Assembly (NCBI RefSeq): GCF_000620785.1
Contig: NZ_JIAI01000032.1
Coordinates: 1-32,876 of the forward strand
Direction: 5' to 3'
Source of the DNA: Actinospineispora acaciae DSM 45401
Lineage (GTDB): Bacteria > Actinomycetota > Actinomycetes > Mycobacteriales > Pseudonocardiaceae
Length of the DNA stretch: 32,876 nt
Part shown: one piece after another, positions 1 to 6,874 of the stretch
Numbering within the stretch: position 1 is the first letter of the stretch
Layout: the number at the start of each line of letters is the position of its first letter
Notes under the pieces: generated by a model
What the model saw: the letters and a program-made list of their open reading frames with translations, nothing else
The model's database searches: none
Told to the model about the DNA's origin: nothing
Made by a program: the position numbers and the translations under genes

Positions 1-602
1 GCGACCTGGGTGCGTCGTTCCATGCCGAGCTTGCCGAGCAGCCGGGACACGTAGTTCTTGACGGTCTTCTCCGCCAGGTACATCCGCTGCGCGATCTGGC
101 GGTTGGTCAGGCCCTCGCCGATCAGCTCCAGCAGGGTGCGCTCGCGGTCGGTCAACCCGGACAGCGGACCGGGCTCCTCGACGCTGGCGCGCAGCCGGGC
201 CATCAGCGCCGCGGCCGCCCGGTTGTCCAACAGCGAGCGGCCCGAGCCGACCGTGCGGACCGCCGAGACCAGCTCCATGCCCTTGATGTCCTTGATCACG
301 TAGCCGCCGGCGCCGGCGAGGATGGCGTCCATCATGGCCTGCTCGTCGGTGAACGAGGTCAACATCAGGCAGTTCAGCTCGGGCATCTTGGAGCGCAGCT
401 CGCGGCACAGCTCGACGCCGTTGCCGTCGGGCAGCCGCACGTCCAGCACCACCACGTCGGGGCGCAGCGCCGGGATGCGGGCCAGCGCCTCGGACACCGA
501 GGACGCCTGCCCGATCACGGTCAGGTCCGCTTCGGCGTCGAGCAGGTCGGCCACGCCGCGACGAACCACCTCGTGATCGTCGACGAGGAAGACGTTGAGC
601 AC
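1..602 (-). CDS. devR: DosR/DevR-type response regulator (C-terminus cut by window edge)
   Basis: NarL/LuxR-family response regulator that activates dormancy genes on hypoxia or NO. About 200 residues are visible; mycobacterial DosR has 217, so only the last few are missing. The receiver domain shows the acidic pair D8-D9 (VDDHE), phospho-acceptor D54 (VLDVRLPDG), T82 and K104 (VIKDIKG). The linker has the GRSLLDNRAAAALMA stretch typical of DosR. The HTH (about 148-200) contains LAEKTVKNYVSRLL, with the DNA-contacting K179, K182 and N183 of the mycobacterial protein at the same positions. The GTG start at 602 is preceded by GGAAGGGG at a 9-base gap. As in Mycobacterium (Rv3134c-dosR), a USP gene lies upstream on the same strand. 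Two DosR-like boxes precede the start, implying autoregulation. No sensor kinase is in view; it may lie left of the window. Confidence 0.95.
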   Translation of the reverse strand, partial: MLNVFLVDDHEVVRRGVADLLDAEADLTVIGQASSVSEALARIPALRPDVVVLDVRLPDGNGVELCRELRSKMPELNCLMLTSFTDEQAMMDAILAGAGGYVIKDIKGMELVSAVRTVGSGRSLLDNRAAAALMARLRASVEEPGPLSGLTDRERTLLELIGEGLTNRQIAQRMYLAEKTVKNYVSRLLGKLGMERRTQV

Positions 603-689
603 TTCTCGACACCCCTTCCGGGCGGGACTTTGGGCTCAGGGTACGACCCGCCGGGGCGAGGGAGGCGATGCCGAACGACGGTGATCGGA

Positions 690-703
690 AGGACCAAAGT
701 CAC
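690..703. promoter_or_regulatory. DosR-like box upstream of dosR
   Basis: AGGAC-CAAA-GTCAC matches 8 of 10 arm bases of GGGAC-N4-GTCCC. Its centre is about 95 bp before the dosR start, the same distance as for other boxes in this window. It suggests autoregulation (inference). Confidence 0.6.
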
Positions 704-939
704 CGACGGAAGATCGGGTCGGGTGTCGTCCCGCCTCGGGACTTCGGACCCTGCCCTCGCGGCGTGACCCAGAGCGGGCCGCGCTCATCGTCACCCACCG
801 CCCGGACGAGCCGCCCGGCGTCCCGACCGTCGCGCTCGCTCCTACAGCCGGAGCCGTACCGCAGCGCCGGGTAGGAGGGGGCCGAACCGTCGACTCGGAC
901 CACAACGACCCCCGGCTCGACCTCGATCCCGACGCCCAT
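700..939 (-). pseudogene. Truncated universal stress protein remnant
   Basis: A 79-codon leftward frame starts 8 bases after the stop of the USP at 948-1382. Its first 30 residues read like a USP first strand (VVVVRVDGSAPSYPALRY). The usual VGVDGS is changed to VRVDGS, and after about residue 30 all USP similarity is lost. No ATP-binding G-2X-G-9X-G(S/T) loop follows. The rest of the frame carries two DosR-like boxes. The simplest reading is a decayed second USP whose 3' part became the dosR promoter region. It could instead be a chance frame, since a 20-residue resemblance is short. Confidence 0.4.
738..751. promoter_or_regulatory. Second DosR-like box upstream of dosR
   Basis: GGGAC-TTCG-GACCC matches 9 of 10 arm bases of the palindrome. 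It lies 48 bp from the 690-703 box, and its centre is about 143 bp before the dosR start. It falls inside the USP remnant reading frame. Confidence 0.6.
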
Positions 940-947
940 CGTTCCCG

Positions 948-1382
948 CTACCGCACCACCGTCACGGTGCACGGCGCGTGCAGCACGCACGCCAGCCCGA
1001 CCGAACCGAGCAGCACGCTGGCAAACCCGCCCCGGCCGCGATGACCCACGACCAGCAGGTCGGCCTGGGCAGCGGCCTCGACCAGGACCTTCGCCGCCGG
1101 CCCGGCAGCGACCAGGACGTCCACCTTCGGCGCCGCCGGGTCACCGGCCAGCAACTGGTCCACCTCGGCCTGGGCTGCCCGCAACGCATCCTGGGCGATC
1201 TCCTCCCGGGTGACCCCGGTCGGCGGCCCGGCGGGCAGCGCCCAGTAGGTCGGCACCTCGTACGCCGTCACCACCCGCAACAGCGCCGAGCGCCGCCGCG
1301 CCTCGTCCACCGCGACCCGAAGCGCCGCCAGCGACCCCTCGGACCCATCCACCCCGACCACGACAGTCCCGTGCGTGTCCAC
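948..1382 (-). CDS. Single-domain universal stress protein (UspA family)
   Basis: A 144-residue single-domain USP, a cytoplasmic nucleotide-binding stress protein. It starts with VVVGVDGSEGSLAALR and ends with the ATP-binding loop GHRGRGGFASVLLGS, a perfect G-2X-G-9X-G-S, followed by CTVTVV. The GTG start at 1382 is chosen because GGGGAG sits 5 bases upstream and the domain begins directly after it; the longer open frame to 1589 has no domain support. It lies upstream of dosR on the same strand, echoing Rv3134c-dosR in M. tuberculosis. The 1471-1484 box is about 95 bp upstream. Confidence 0.9.
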   Translation of the reverse strand: MDTHGTVVVGVDGSEGSLAALRVAVDEARRRSALLRVVTAYEVPTYWALPAGPPTGVTREEIAQDALRAAQAEVDQLLAGDPAAPKVDVLVAAGPAAKVLVEAAAQADLLVVGHRGRGGFASVLLGSVGLACVLHAPCTVTVVR

Positions 1383-1470
1383 GTCGTCTCCCCAACCTCG
1401 TACCTCGTCGTCCGCCGCCAGGATCCGGTCCGCATCCCACCGCGACCAGCCGTGAAAGCCCCAGGCCTCG

Positions 1471-1484
1471 GGGTATTCGGTCCC
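1471..1484. promoter_or_regulatory. DosR-like box, shared divergent promoter
   Basis: GGGTA-TTCG-GTCCC has a perfect right arm and 3 of 5 left-arm bases. It is almost exactly midway between the divergent USP (start 1382) and nitroreductase (start 1582), about 95 and 105 bp from each start. One site could serve both. Confidence 0.6.
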
Positions 1485-1581
1485 TACTTGACCGGCGCCG
1501 GCGCCGAAGGGTGCCGTGAGTCCCTCGCCCAGGGGCCCACCGGCCGTTTCACCCGCCCGCCCGGTCCCCAACACTGCGTGC

Positions 1582-2562
1582 ATGAACATCGCCAGACTCG
1601 ATCACTCCCAGATCACCGTGCGCCGGGCCATCGAGCTGGCATCCCGGGCGCCCTCGGTCCACAACAGCCAGCCGTGGCGCTGGTACCTCGGCGAGCGCAG
1701 CGTGCACCTGTACGCCGACCTGCGCCGCTGGCTGCCCGCCACCGACCACGACGGCCGCGACCTGATGCTCAGCTGCGGCGCCGTCCTGCACCACCTGCGG
1801 ATCGCGCTCGCCGCGTCCGGGGTCGGCGCCACCGTGCGCCGGATGCCCAACCCCGACGAGCCCGACCACCTCGCCGCGGTCGAGCTGCGCTCCGGACGAG
1901 CCCCCGGGGCCGACCTCGGCCTGGCCTCGGCCATCTCGACGCGCCGCACCGACCGCAGGTCCTACCACGACTGGCCGGTGCCCGAGGCGTTCCTCGCCGA
2001 ACTCACCTCGGCCGCGGCCGCCCAGGGCGCCACGCTGCGCGTCATCGGCGACACCCGGGCGCACAACCAGGTCATGCACGCGATCCGCGAGGCGGCCAAG
2101 GCCCAGTCCGAGATATCCGGCTACGACACCGAGCTCGCGCTCTGGACCGGCCGCGACGCCAGCCCCGACGGCATCCCGACGGCGAACCTACCGGCGAACC
2201 CCGGCGGCGTCGCCGCCGGCCGCCGGTTCCGCCCCGGCGAGCTCGCCGACCACAGCGCCGGCACCGACCGGGCGCGGCTGCTGGTGCTCGGCGCCACCTC
2301 CGACGATCCGCTCTCCCAACTGCGCGCCGGCGAAGCGCTCAGCGCGGTGCTCCTCTCGGCCACCGAGTCCGGGCTGGCCACCTGCCCGCTCAGCCAACCG
2401 CTCGAGATCGGCACCACCCGCCGCTACCTGCGCGACGCCGTGCTCGGCGGCACCCTCAGCCCGCAACTGATCATCAGGGTGGGCTGGGCGCCGAGCGGGC
2501 CACCGCCGCCGGCCACGCCCCGCCGCGCCCCGGCCGACACGATCGAAGACCTCCCGCGCTGA
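1582..2562 (+). CDS. Acg-family nitroreductase-like flavoprotein
   Basis: A 326-residue protein of the Acg group (mycobacterial Rv2032, Rv3127, Rv3131), which are DosR-regulated nitroreductase-fold proteins thought to bind or sequester FMN; no substrate is established. The family signature RAPSVHNSQPWRW is at about residues 22-34, followed by the LYADLRRWLPATDHDGRDL segment and an internal RRTDRRSYHDWPVP. The ATG at 1582 is the first start that gives the conserved N-terminus; no clear Shine-Dalgarno is seen, so the message could have a short or absent leader. A USP follows after 14 bases, making a two-gene unit. Confidence 0.88.
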   Translation: MNIARLDHSQITVRRAIELASRAPSVHNSQPWRWYLGERSVHLYADLRRWLPATDHDGRDLMLSCGAVLHHLRIALAASGVGATVRRMPNPDEPDHLAAVELRSGRAPGADLGLASAISTRRTDRRSYHDWPVPEAFLAELTSAAAAQGATLRVIGDTRAHNQVMHAIREAAKAQSEISGYDTELALWTGRDASPDGIPTANLPANPGGVAAGRRFRPGELADHSAGTDRARLLVLGATSDDPLSQLRAGEALSAVLLSATESGLATCPLSQPLEIGTTRRYLRDAVLGGTLSPQLIIRVGWAPSGPPPPATPRRAPADTIEDLPR

Positions 2563-2576
2563 GAGAGGAACCGACG

Positions 2577-3074
2577 ATGGCTGACACCCCGGGTCTGGTG
2601 GTCGTCGGCGTGGACGGCTCGCTGTCGTCGCGCGCGGCGCTGCGCCACGCCGTCCGCGAGGCCACCTGGCGCCGCGCCGCGCTGCGGGTGGTCAGCGCCT
2701 ACGAGCCACCGGAGCTGTGGGCGCTCGCTTACGGGGAGCCCTTTCCGGCGGGTGGATCCGGGGTCGCCGACGCCGTGCGGGCGGAGACCCAGCGGGTGAT
2801 CGACGCCGCGCTCGGTGGCGACCCGGACGAACCGAAGACGGAACTGATGATCTGCCCCGGCTCGGCGGGACCGACGCTCGTCGCCGCCGCGCGGGACGCG
2901 GACCTGCTGGTGGTCGGTCACCGAGGCCGCGGCTACACCCGGATGCCGCTCGGCTCGGTGGCGCTGTACTGCGTCCTACACGCCACCTGCCCCGTCACCG
3001 TGGTCCGGCCCGGGTCCTCCGGCGACGCGGCCGGCGCCGACGAACCCGCCCGGGCGGGTCTCGGTGGCCGGTGA
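2577..3074 (+). CDS. Single-domain universal stress protein
   Basis: A 165-residue USP. The N-terminal strand VVVGVDGSLSSRAALRHA and the C-terminal PVTVVRP are intact. The ATP loop reads GHRGRGYTRMPLGS, with 8 rather than 9 residues between the second glycine and the final GS, so nucleotide binding may be altered. The ATG at 2577 is preceded by GAGAGAGG and lies 14 bases after the nitroreductase stop, so the two are probably cotranscribed. The last 20 residues are a Gly/Ala-rich tail not seen in the family. They are encoded where the opposite-strand nitroreductase also reads, a 99-base 3' overlap. Confidence 0.9.
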   Translation: MADTPGLVVVGVDGSLSSRAALRHAVREATWRRAALRVVSAYEPPELWALAYGEPFPAGGSGVADAVRAETQRVIDAALGGDPDEPKTELMICPGSAGPTLVAAARDADLLVVGHRGRGYTRMPLGSVALYCVLHATCPVTVVRPGSSGDAAGADEPARAGLGGR

Positions 3075-3914
3075 GCCGAAGCGCAGCACGAGCTGGGGAC
3101 AGAGGTGGTGGCCCAGCCTCCGGCCGAGGTCGGCGCGCATCGCGGGGTTGGCCAGCGCGGCGGGCGCGAACGAGGTGGGCGACCCGTACGCGGCGGCGGT
3201 GAGGGCGACGCGTTGCAGTGCCTCTCCGGCACGGACCTGACCGACCGGCAGGTCGTGGAACGAGCTCAGCACACCGATCACACCTCCGCGCCGCTCCCGG
3301 GGCGCCGGCGCGCCGACCCTGAGGCCCGGCCACTCGGTGCATCGCCACTCGATGAGCTCGCGAAGCCGGTCGTCCGACGCGCCCGGGTCGAGCACCGTCA
3401 GCCAGCCGCCTTCCATCTCGGCGGCGCGACGCAGCGCCGGGCGCATCGCCACCGGCGCCGGGCCCTGGTGGCGCGCTCGCCGCACGCCGAGGCCGGTCAG
3501 AACCTCGTACAGCCGGCACCATCCCGGGGGTGGGGCCGCACGCTCCGCCATCCGCACGACCGCGAGCACCTCGGGACGCTCCGGGAAGGGCAGCAGCACG
3601 GTCACCGGCCGGCGCCCGAGGGTGGCGACGGCGAGCCGCAGGTTGAACAGGGCGGCCCCGCCGGCCAACCGCAACCCCCGGTCCGCCGCCTCGCTCGCCG
3701 GCCGCCACTGCCGAACGTCAGCCCACAGCTCGAACGCGCCCTGGACCACCTGCACACCACGCGGCGCGGCGCCGCACAACAACGGCGCCGCCGCGACCGC
3801 CCTCGTGACCACCGCACGGGCACCGGGACTCAGCGCCGAGGCATCGACCGACAACGCCTCCGGCATCGCGCTCACCATGCTCCGATCGTGCGCCCCCGAC
3901 GGCGCCGGCCCCAT
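2976..3914 (-). CDS. Degenerate Acg-type nitroreductase homologue
   Basis: A 312-residue protein alignable by eye with the Acg family: FELWADVRQWRPASEAADRG, then GGAALFNLRLAVATLG, and near the end SPTSFAPAALANPAMRADLGRRLGHHLCPQLVLRFG. The HNSQPWR flavin-site signature is absent; the equivalent region reads AAAPLLCGAAPRGVQ. It may therefore bind flavin poorly or act as a sequestering or structural relative. The ATG at 3914 is preferred because GAGGA lies 9 bases upstream; a GTG at 3920 is possible. It is the last gene of a leftward unit with the two-domain USP and the membrane protein. Its 3' end overlaps the rightward USP gene by 99 bases. Confidence 0.75.
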   Translation of the reverse strand: MGPAPSGAHDRSMVSAMPEALSVDASALSPGARAVVTRAVAAAPLLCGAAPRGVQVVQGAFELWADVRQWRPASEAADRGLRLAGGAALFNLRLAVATLGRRPVTVLLPFPERPEVLAVVRMAERAAPPPGWCRLYEVLTGLGVRRARHQGPAPVAMRPALRRAAEMEGGWLTVLDPGASDDRLRELIEWRCTEWPGLRVGAPAPRERRGGVIGVLSSFHDLPVGQVRAGEALQRVALTAAAYGSPTSFAPAALANPAMRADLGRRLGHHLCPQLVLRFGSPATETRPGGFVGAGRVAGGPGPDHGDGAGGV

Positions 3915-3932
3915 GGTCACAAGTCCTCAACC

Positions 3933-3960
3933 ACCGGCCGGTAGTCCCACACCGGCCGGT
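3933..3960 (-). terminator. Intergenic hairpin made of two ACCGGCCGGT palindromes
   Basis: ACCGGCCGGT occurs twice, separated by AGTCCCAC, so the two 10-base copies can form a 10-bp stem with an 8-base loop. It begins directly after the stop codon of the membrane protein gene and ends 18 bases before the nitroreductase start. There is no T-run, so it may attenuate rather than end transcription. Confidence 0.4.
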
Positions 3961-4392
3961 TCAGGCCCCTGCCAGAACGCTGCCCGCGGCCACGGCGAGC
4001 CCGGCGAGCTTGGCCGCTTCCAGCACCACGTAGGCGTGATGAGTGCGGGACCGGGGCAGCTCCTCCCCCGCCAGCACCCGGTCCGACCGGCGGCTCAGCC
4101 GTGGCCGGACCAGCAGCAGCTGCGCCGCGAGCACCACGACGACCGACCCGACCGCCGCGACGGTGGCAACCCGGTGCGGCCAGAGCGCAACCCCGCCGAC
4201 CAGCACCAGGGCGAGCCCGACCTCGATCCGGTTCAGCGCACGGAAAACCACCCGCCCGATGCCCAGGCCCAGCCGCGGCGACACCCCGGGTGCCCGGAAC
4301 TTCAACGGCGCCTCCAGGAACGAGATTCCCAGCACCATCCCGAACCAGGTAAAGCCCACCGCCGCGACCACCGCCTCACCGACCACGCTCAT
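3961..4392 (-). CDS. Small four-helix membrane protein, unknown function
   Basis: A 143-residue integral membrane protein with four likely transmembrane segments: about 5-25, 50-70, 75-97 and 118-140. Conserved-looking patches are GISFLEAPLKFRAPG after helix 1 and a charged RPRLSRRSDRVL loop before SRTHHAYVVLEAAKL. The layout resembles small DUF4149-like proteins, but I cannot assign a family firmly. The ATG at 4392 has GGGAGGA 4 bases upstream. It follows the two-domain USP by 18 bases and precedes the degenerate nitroreductase, so it is probably coexpressed with stress genes. Confidence 0.75.
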   Translation of the reverse strand: MSVVGEAVVAAVGFTWFGMVLGISFLEAPLKFRAPGVSPRLGLGIGRVVFRALNRIEVGLALVLVGGVALWPHRVATVAAVGSVVVVLAAQLLLVRPRLSRRSDRVLAGEELPRSRTHHAYVVLEAAKLAGLAVAAGSVLAGA

Positions 4393-4410
4393 CTCGTCCT
4401 CCCGCCCGGC

Positions 4411-5313
4411 TCAGCGGCCGGCCGCCGGGCGGGCGACGATGACCGGGCAGGGGGCGTGCTGGACCAGGGTCCGGCTGGTCGAGCCGAGCAGCATGCCGGT
4501 GAACCCGCCCCGTCCCCGGCTGCCGACCACGAGCAGCGCCGCGCCGGCGGCGTGGCGGAGCAGGCACGGCGCCGGGCGCCGCCGCGAGACGACCCGCCGC
4601 ACGTCGACGTCGGGGTACTTGTCCCGCCAGCCGGCCAGCCGCTCGGCCAGCACCTCCCGTTCACTCGTCTCGATGCTGGCCCAGTCGTCGACGAACCGCC
4701 GCACCGCGCTGTACTCGTCGGGATCGAACCCGTTCCAGGCGTGCACGGCGATCAGCCGCGCGCCGCGCAGGGAGGCCTCCTCGAACCCGATCGCGACGGC
4801 CGCCTCGCTGTCCGGCGAGCCATCCACACCGACCACCACCGGCCCATCGTCCGGGGGCGCCAGACCCGGCTCCGGCCCTCGGACCACCGCGACCGGGCAC
4901 CGCCCGTGCGCGGCGAGCGCGAGCGCGGTGGATCCGGCGAGCACCCCGGCCAGGCCGCCCGACCCACTCGCGCCCAGCACGACCAGCCCGGCCCGCTCCG
5001 AGCGAGCCAGCAGCATCCGCGCGGGGTGCGCGATCTCGGCCTCCACCTCGACGCTCAACGCCGGGTAGGCCGCGCCGATCTCCGCCTTCGCCGTGAGCAG
5101 CCATTCCCGGCCCTCGTCCAGCAGCGCCTCGAACAGCCCTTGCGGCGGGACGTACCCGGCCGCGGCGGTGTACGGGGTCACATCGACCGCATGGACCAGG
5201 CTCAGCGCGACCTTCCGCCGCGCGGCCGCCGCCGCGGCCCACCGAGCGGCCCGCCGACTCGACTCCGACCCGTCCACACCGGCCACCACCGGCCGACCAA
5301 CCATCCTGCTCAT
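4411..5313 (-). CDS. Two-domain universal stress protein
   Basis: A 300-residue tandem USP. Domain 1 (about 5-146) starts VVAGVDGSESSRRAARWA and has the loop GASGSGGLAGVLAGS. Domain 2 (about 158-297) starts VVVGVDGSPDSEAAVAIG and has GSRGRGGFTGMLLGS followed by CPVIVA. Both loops fit G-2X-G-9X-G-S, so both halves should bind ATP. The ATG at 5313 is preceded by GGGGAGG 5 bases upstream. It is the first gene of a leftward three-gene unit, with a DosR-like box 90 bp upstream. Tandem USPs of this size are abundant in the mycobacterial DosR regulon (e.g. Rv1996, Rv2005c). Confidence 0.92.
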   Translation of the reverse strand: MSRMVGRPVVAGVDGSESSRRAARWAAAAAARRKVALSLVHAVDVTPYTAAAGYVPPQGLFEALLDEGREWLLTAKAEIGAAYPALSVEVEAEIAHPARMLLARSERAGLVVLGASGSGGLAGVLAGSTALALAAHGRCPVAVVRGPEPGLAPPDDGPVVVGVDGSPDSEAAVAIGFEEASLRGARLIAVHAWNGFDPDEYSAVRRFVDDWASIETSEREVLAERLAGWRDKYPDVDVRRVVSRRRPAPCLLRHAAGAALLVVGSRGRGGFTGMLLGSTSRTLVQHAPCPVIVARPAAGR

Positions 5314-5396
5314 CCCGGCCTCCCCAACGGCGCATCCGGGCCCGTCCAGCGGCGGGCAACGCGACTCACGTTAGGAACGCCAGGCTCCGGCCACAG

Positions 5397-5410
5397 CGGC
5401 CCTTGGTCAC
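5397..5410. promoter_or_regulatory. DosR-like box upstream of two-domain USP
   Basis: CGGCC-CTTG-GTCAC matches 7 of 10 arm bases of GGGAC-N4-GTCCC. The centre is 90 bp from the ATG at 5313. It is weaker than others, but its position is as expected. Confidence 0.45.
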
Positions 5411-5457
5411 CAACACCACAGGCACACCGGCACCCGCGCTCGCACCGGGCGGGGAGC

Positions 5458-6036
5458 TCAGCGGTAGCGGGTGCTCCAGGTCGGCTCGACCCGCGCCCAT
5501 TCCCGCTGCCACCGCGAGCAGTTGCGGGCCATCGTCAGGCGGCGGGTGCCCGCCCAGGCCAGCGCAACCAGGCCGATCGCCGCCGCGATCAGGGTGGCGC
5601 CCAGGGCAATCCCGGCGATCAGGGCGTCGGTGGGGCCGGCCGGTGGGGGCACGACGTGCTGGGACCGATCGACCCAGATCGCCACCGGGGCGCCGGCGTT
5701 CAGCCCGGTGCGCGCCTGGGCGTCGCCCACGCGTTCGACACCGTCCGGACCGGTCCACCGCACCTTGGCGGTCACGGCGGTCTCGCCGCCGCGTGGGCTC
5801 GGGGTGCCCTGGGTCAGGGTAGCCGTGACCGGGGTACGGGCGGCGGCCTGCACACGGGCCAGCTCACGCACGCCCGCGTGCACGTGGATGCCGATCGCCG
5901 CCGCGGCGATGACGCTCACCAACAGCAGCAACGCCAGCACGCTGGCCACCAGGTCCTCGATCCGGTCGGTGGGACGCCTGGGCATGCGACCGGTGTCCGC
6001 TTTCGAGTTCTTCCTCGGCCGCTGGTCGGGCTGCAT
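5458..6036 (-). CDS. Rv1733c-like membrane protein
   Basis: A 192-residue protein resembling DosR-regulon membrane protein Rv1733c: an N-terminal RPTDRIEDLVA, a first transmembrane helix (about 32-53), an extracytoplasmic domain with ARTPVTATL, VRWTGPDGVERVGDA and VAIWVDRSQHVVPPP, a second helix (about 133-160), and a C-terminal RNCSRWQREWARVEPTW. Function is unknown in the family; Rv1733c is known as a latency antigen. Start is uncertain between ATG 6036, an adjacent GTG at 6039 and an internal MPRRPTDR. It lies 12 bases after the cyclic-nucleotide-domain gene, so it is cotranscribed. A paralogue lies at 31828-32430. Confidence 0.85.
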   Translation of the reverse strand: MQPDQRPRKNSKADTGRMPRRPTDRIEDLVASVLALLLLVSVIAAAAIGIHVHAGVRELARVQAAARTPVTATLTQGTPSPRGGETAVTAKVRWTGPDGVERVGDAQARTGLNAGAPVAIWVDRSQHVVPPPAGPTDALIAGIALGATLIAAAIGLVALAWAGTRRLTMARNCSRWQREWARVEPTWSTRYR

Positions 6037-6048
6037 CACACACCACCG

Positions 6049-6546
6049 TCAACGTTGGTGACTGGCGTTCTGGTAGAGGTCCACCAGGCGCGCCCGGGTG
6101 GCCTGCAGCCGTCCCAGCAGCGCCTCGAACAGCGCGAGCGTGAGCCGGTGTCCGAAGCGCGGGTCCTGCTCGGCGAGCGCCCGCAGCTGCACGGTGTCCA
6201 GCTCGATCGCCCTGATGGGCTCGATCGCGGTGGCCCCGAAGTGCCAGCGGTACGGCGGCACCAGCCAGGACCAGCCCAGCACCTCGTCCGGCCCGAGCGT
6301 CTGCACCACCACGGCGCCCCGGCCCGGGACGTGCGCGTCGAGGGCGACGTGGCCGGCGCGGATCAGCCAGCAACCGTGAGCGGGCTGGCCCTCGGAGAAC
6401 AGCCGGCGCCCAGCGGCGAAGCTCACGGTGCGCGCGGCGCGTGAGATCAGGACCTGTTCCGCCGACGGCAGCTGGGCGAACAGCTGCGCCTTCGTGACCT
6501 CCTCGACCAACGCCGCGGCGGCCGGGACCTCGGTAGGATTGATCAT
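6049..6546 (-). CDS. Cyclic-nucleotide-binding-domain protein without HTH
   Basis: A 165-residue protein consisting of a Crp-type cyclic-nucleotide-binding beta-barrel: LFAQLPSAEQVLISRAARTV, GRRLFSEGQPAHGCWLIRAGHVAL, and a phosphate-cassette region GPDEVLGWSWLVPPYRWHF. A helical end (FGHRLTLALFEALLGRLQATRARLV) follows. A full Crp/Fnr protein is about 220 residues with a winged helix; here no HTH remains, so it is a stand-alone sensor or interaction module. The cassette differs from the canonical GE-L-x11-RxA pattern, so cAMP need not be the ligand. The ATG at 6546 has GGAGAGGA 9 bases upstream. It is divergent from the NO reductase and shares its regulatory region. Confidence 0.85.
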   Translation of the reverse strand: MINPTEVPAAAALVEEVTKAQLFAQLPSAEQVLISRAARTVSFAAGRRLFSEGQPAHGCWLIRAGHVALDAHVPGRGAVVVQTLGPDEVLGWSWLVPPYRWHFGATAIEPIRAIELDTVQLRALAEQDPRFGHRLTLALFEALLGRLQATRARLVDLYQNASHQR

Positions 6547-6632
6547 TTCGAGCGGTCCTCTCCTGCTCACGACCACGACAAGCCTGGCCGCGACGGCCCA
6601 TCCGGGACAGGGCACTCGGTCACCGCCTCGAA

Positions 6633-6646
6633 CGGGCCTCGGTCAC
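6633..6646. promoter_or_regulatory. DosR-like box upstream of cNMP-domain gene
   Basis: CGGGC-CTCG-GTCAC matches 7 of 10 arm bases. The centre is 93 bp from the ATG at 6546, the common spacing in this window. Confidence 0.4.
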
Positions 6647-6762
6647 CTCCCGGTGCCGACAATCCGGCGGGAATGAAACGCGCGAGTCCCGACACCTTCT
6701 CGACGACCGGAATGTTCCTAATTCGCCCTCGGAACAGAAATGCAATTACTCCTGTACCGCCT

Positions 6763-6776
6763 GGGACCAAAGTCCC
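6763..6776. promoter_or_regulatory. Perfect DosR box upstream of NO reductase
   Basis: GGGACCAAAGTCCC has all 10 arm bases and an AAA centre, identical to the core of the mycobacterial DosR consensus apart from one spacer base. The centre is 105 bp before the qNOR ATG at 6875. Confidence 0.85.
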
Positions 6777-6785
6777 CGTATCGCG

Positions 6786-6799
6786 GTGACCTTGGACGT
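6786..6799. promoter_or_regulatory. Secondary DosR-like half-site
   Basis: GTGAC-CTTG-GACGT lies 23 bp (about two helical turns) downstream of the perfect box. Tandem sites at such spacing are typical for cooperative DosR binding; only about 6 of 10 arm bases match. Confidence 0.35.
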
Positions 6800-6874
6800 C
6801 AACACATGACGCGATGCGTCCGTACCGTGCTGCCCGAGACAATCCATTGGTCGTTCTCGGGGGGATTACCGGCA

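Larger units (their letters stand above)
6547..6874. promoter_or_regulatory. Divergent control region between cNMP-domain gene and NO reductase
   Basis: A 328-base gene-free stretch with three DosR-like elements listed separately and a locally AT-richer part at about 6670-6750, unusual in this window. No small gene or RNA is recognisable in it. It probably holds both divergent promoters. Confidence 0.7.

Noticed and set aside
978..2576. Long upstream extension of the USP frame at 2577
   Set aside because: The extension is low-complexity Arg/Pro sequence opposite and across other genes; the USP starts at a well-placed ATG with a ribosome site.
3337..6444. A 1035-codon open frame on the plus strand
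   Set aside because: It runs antisense through four leftward genes with clear families; composition is that of a mirror frame (Arg/Pro/His/Gln-rich).
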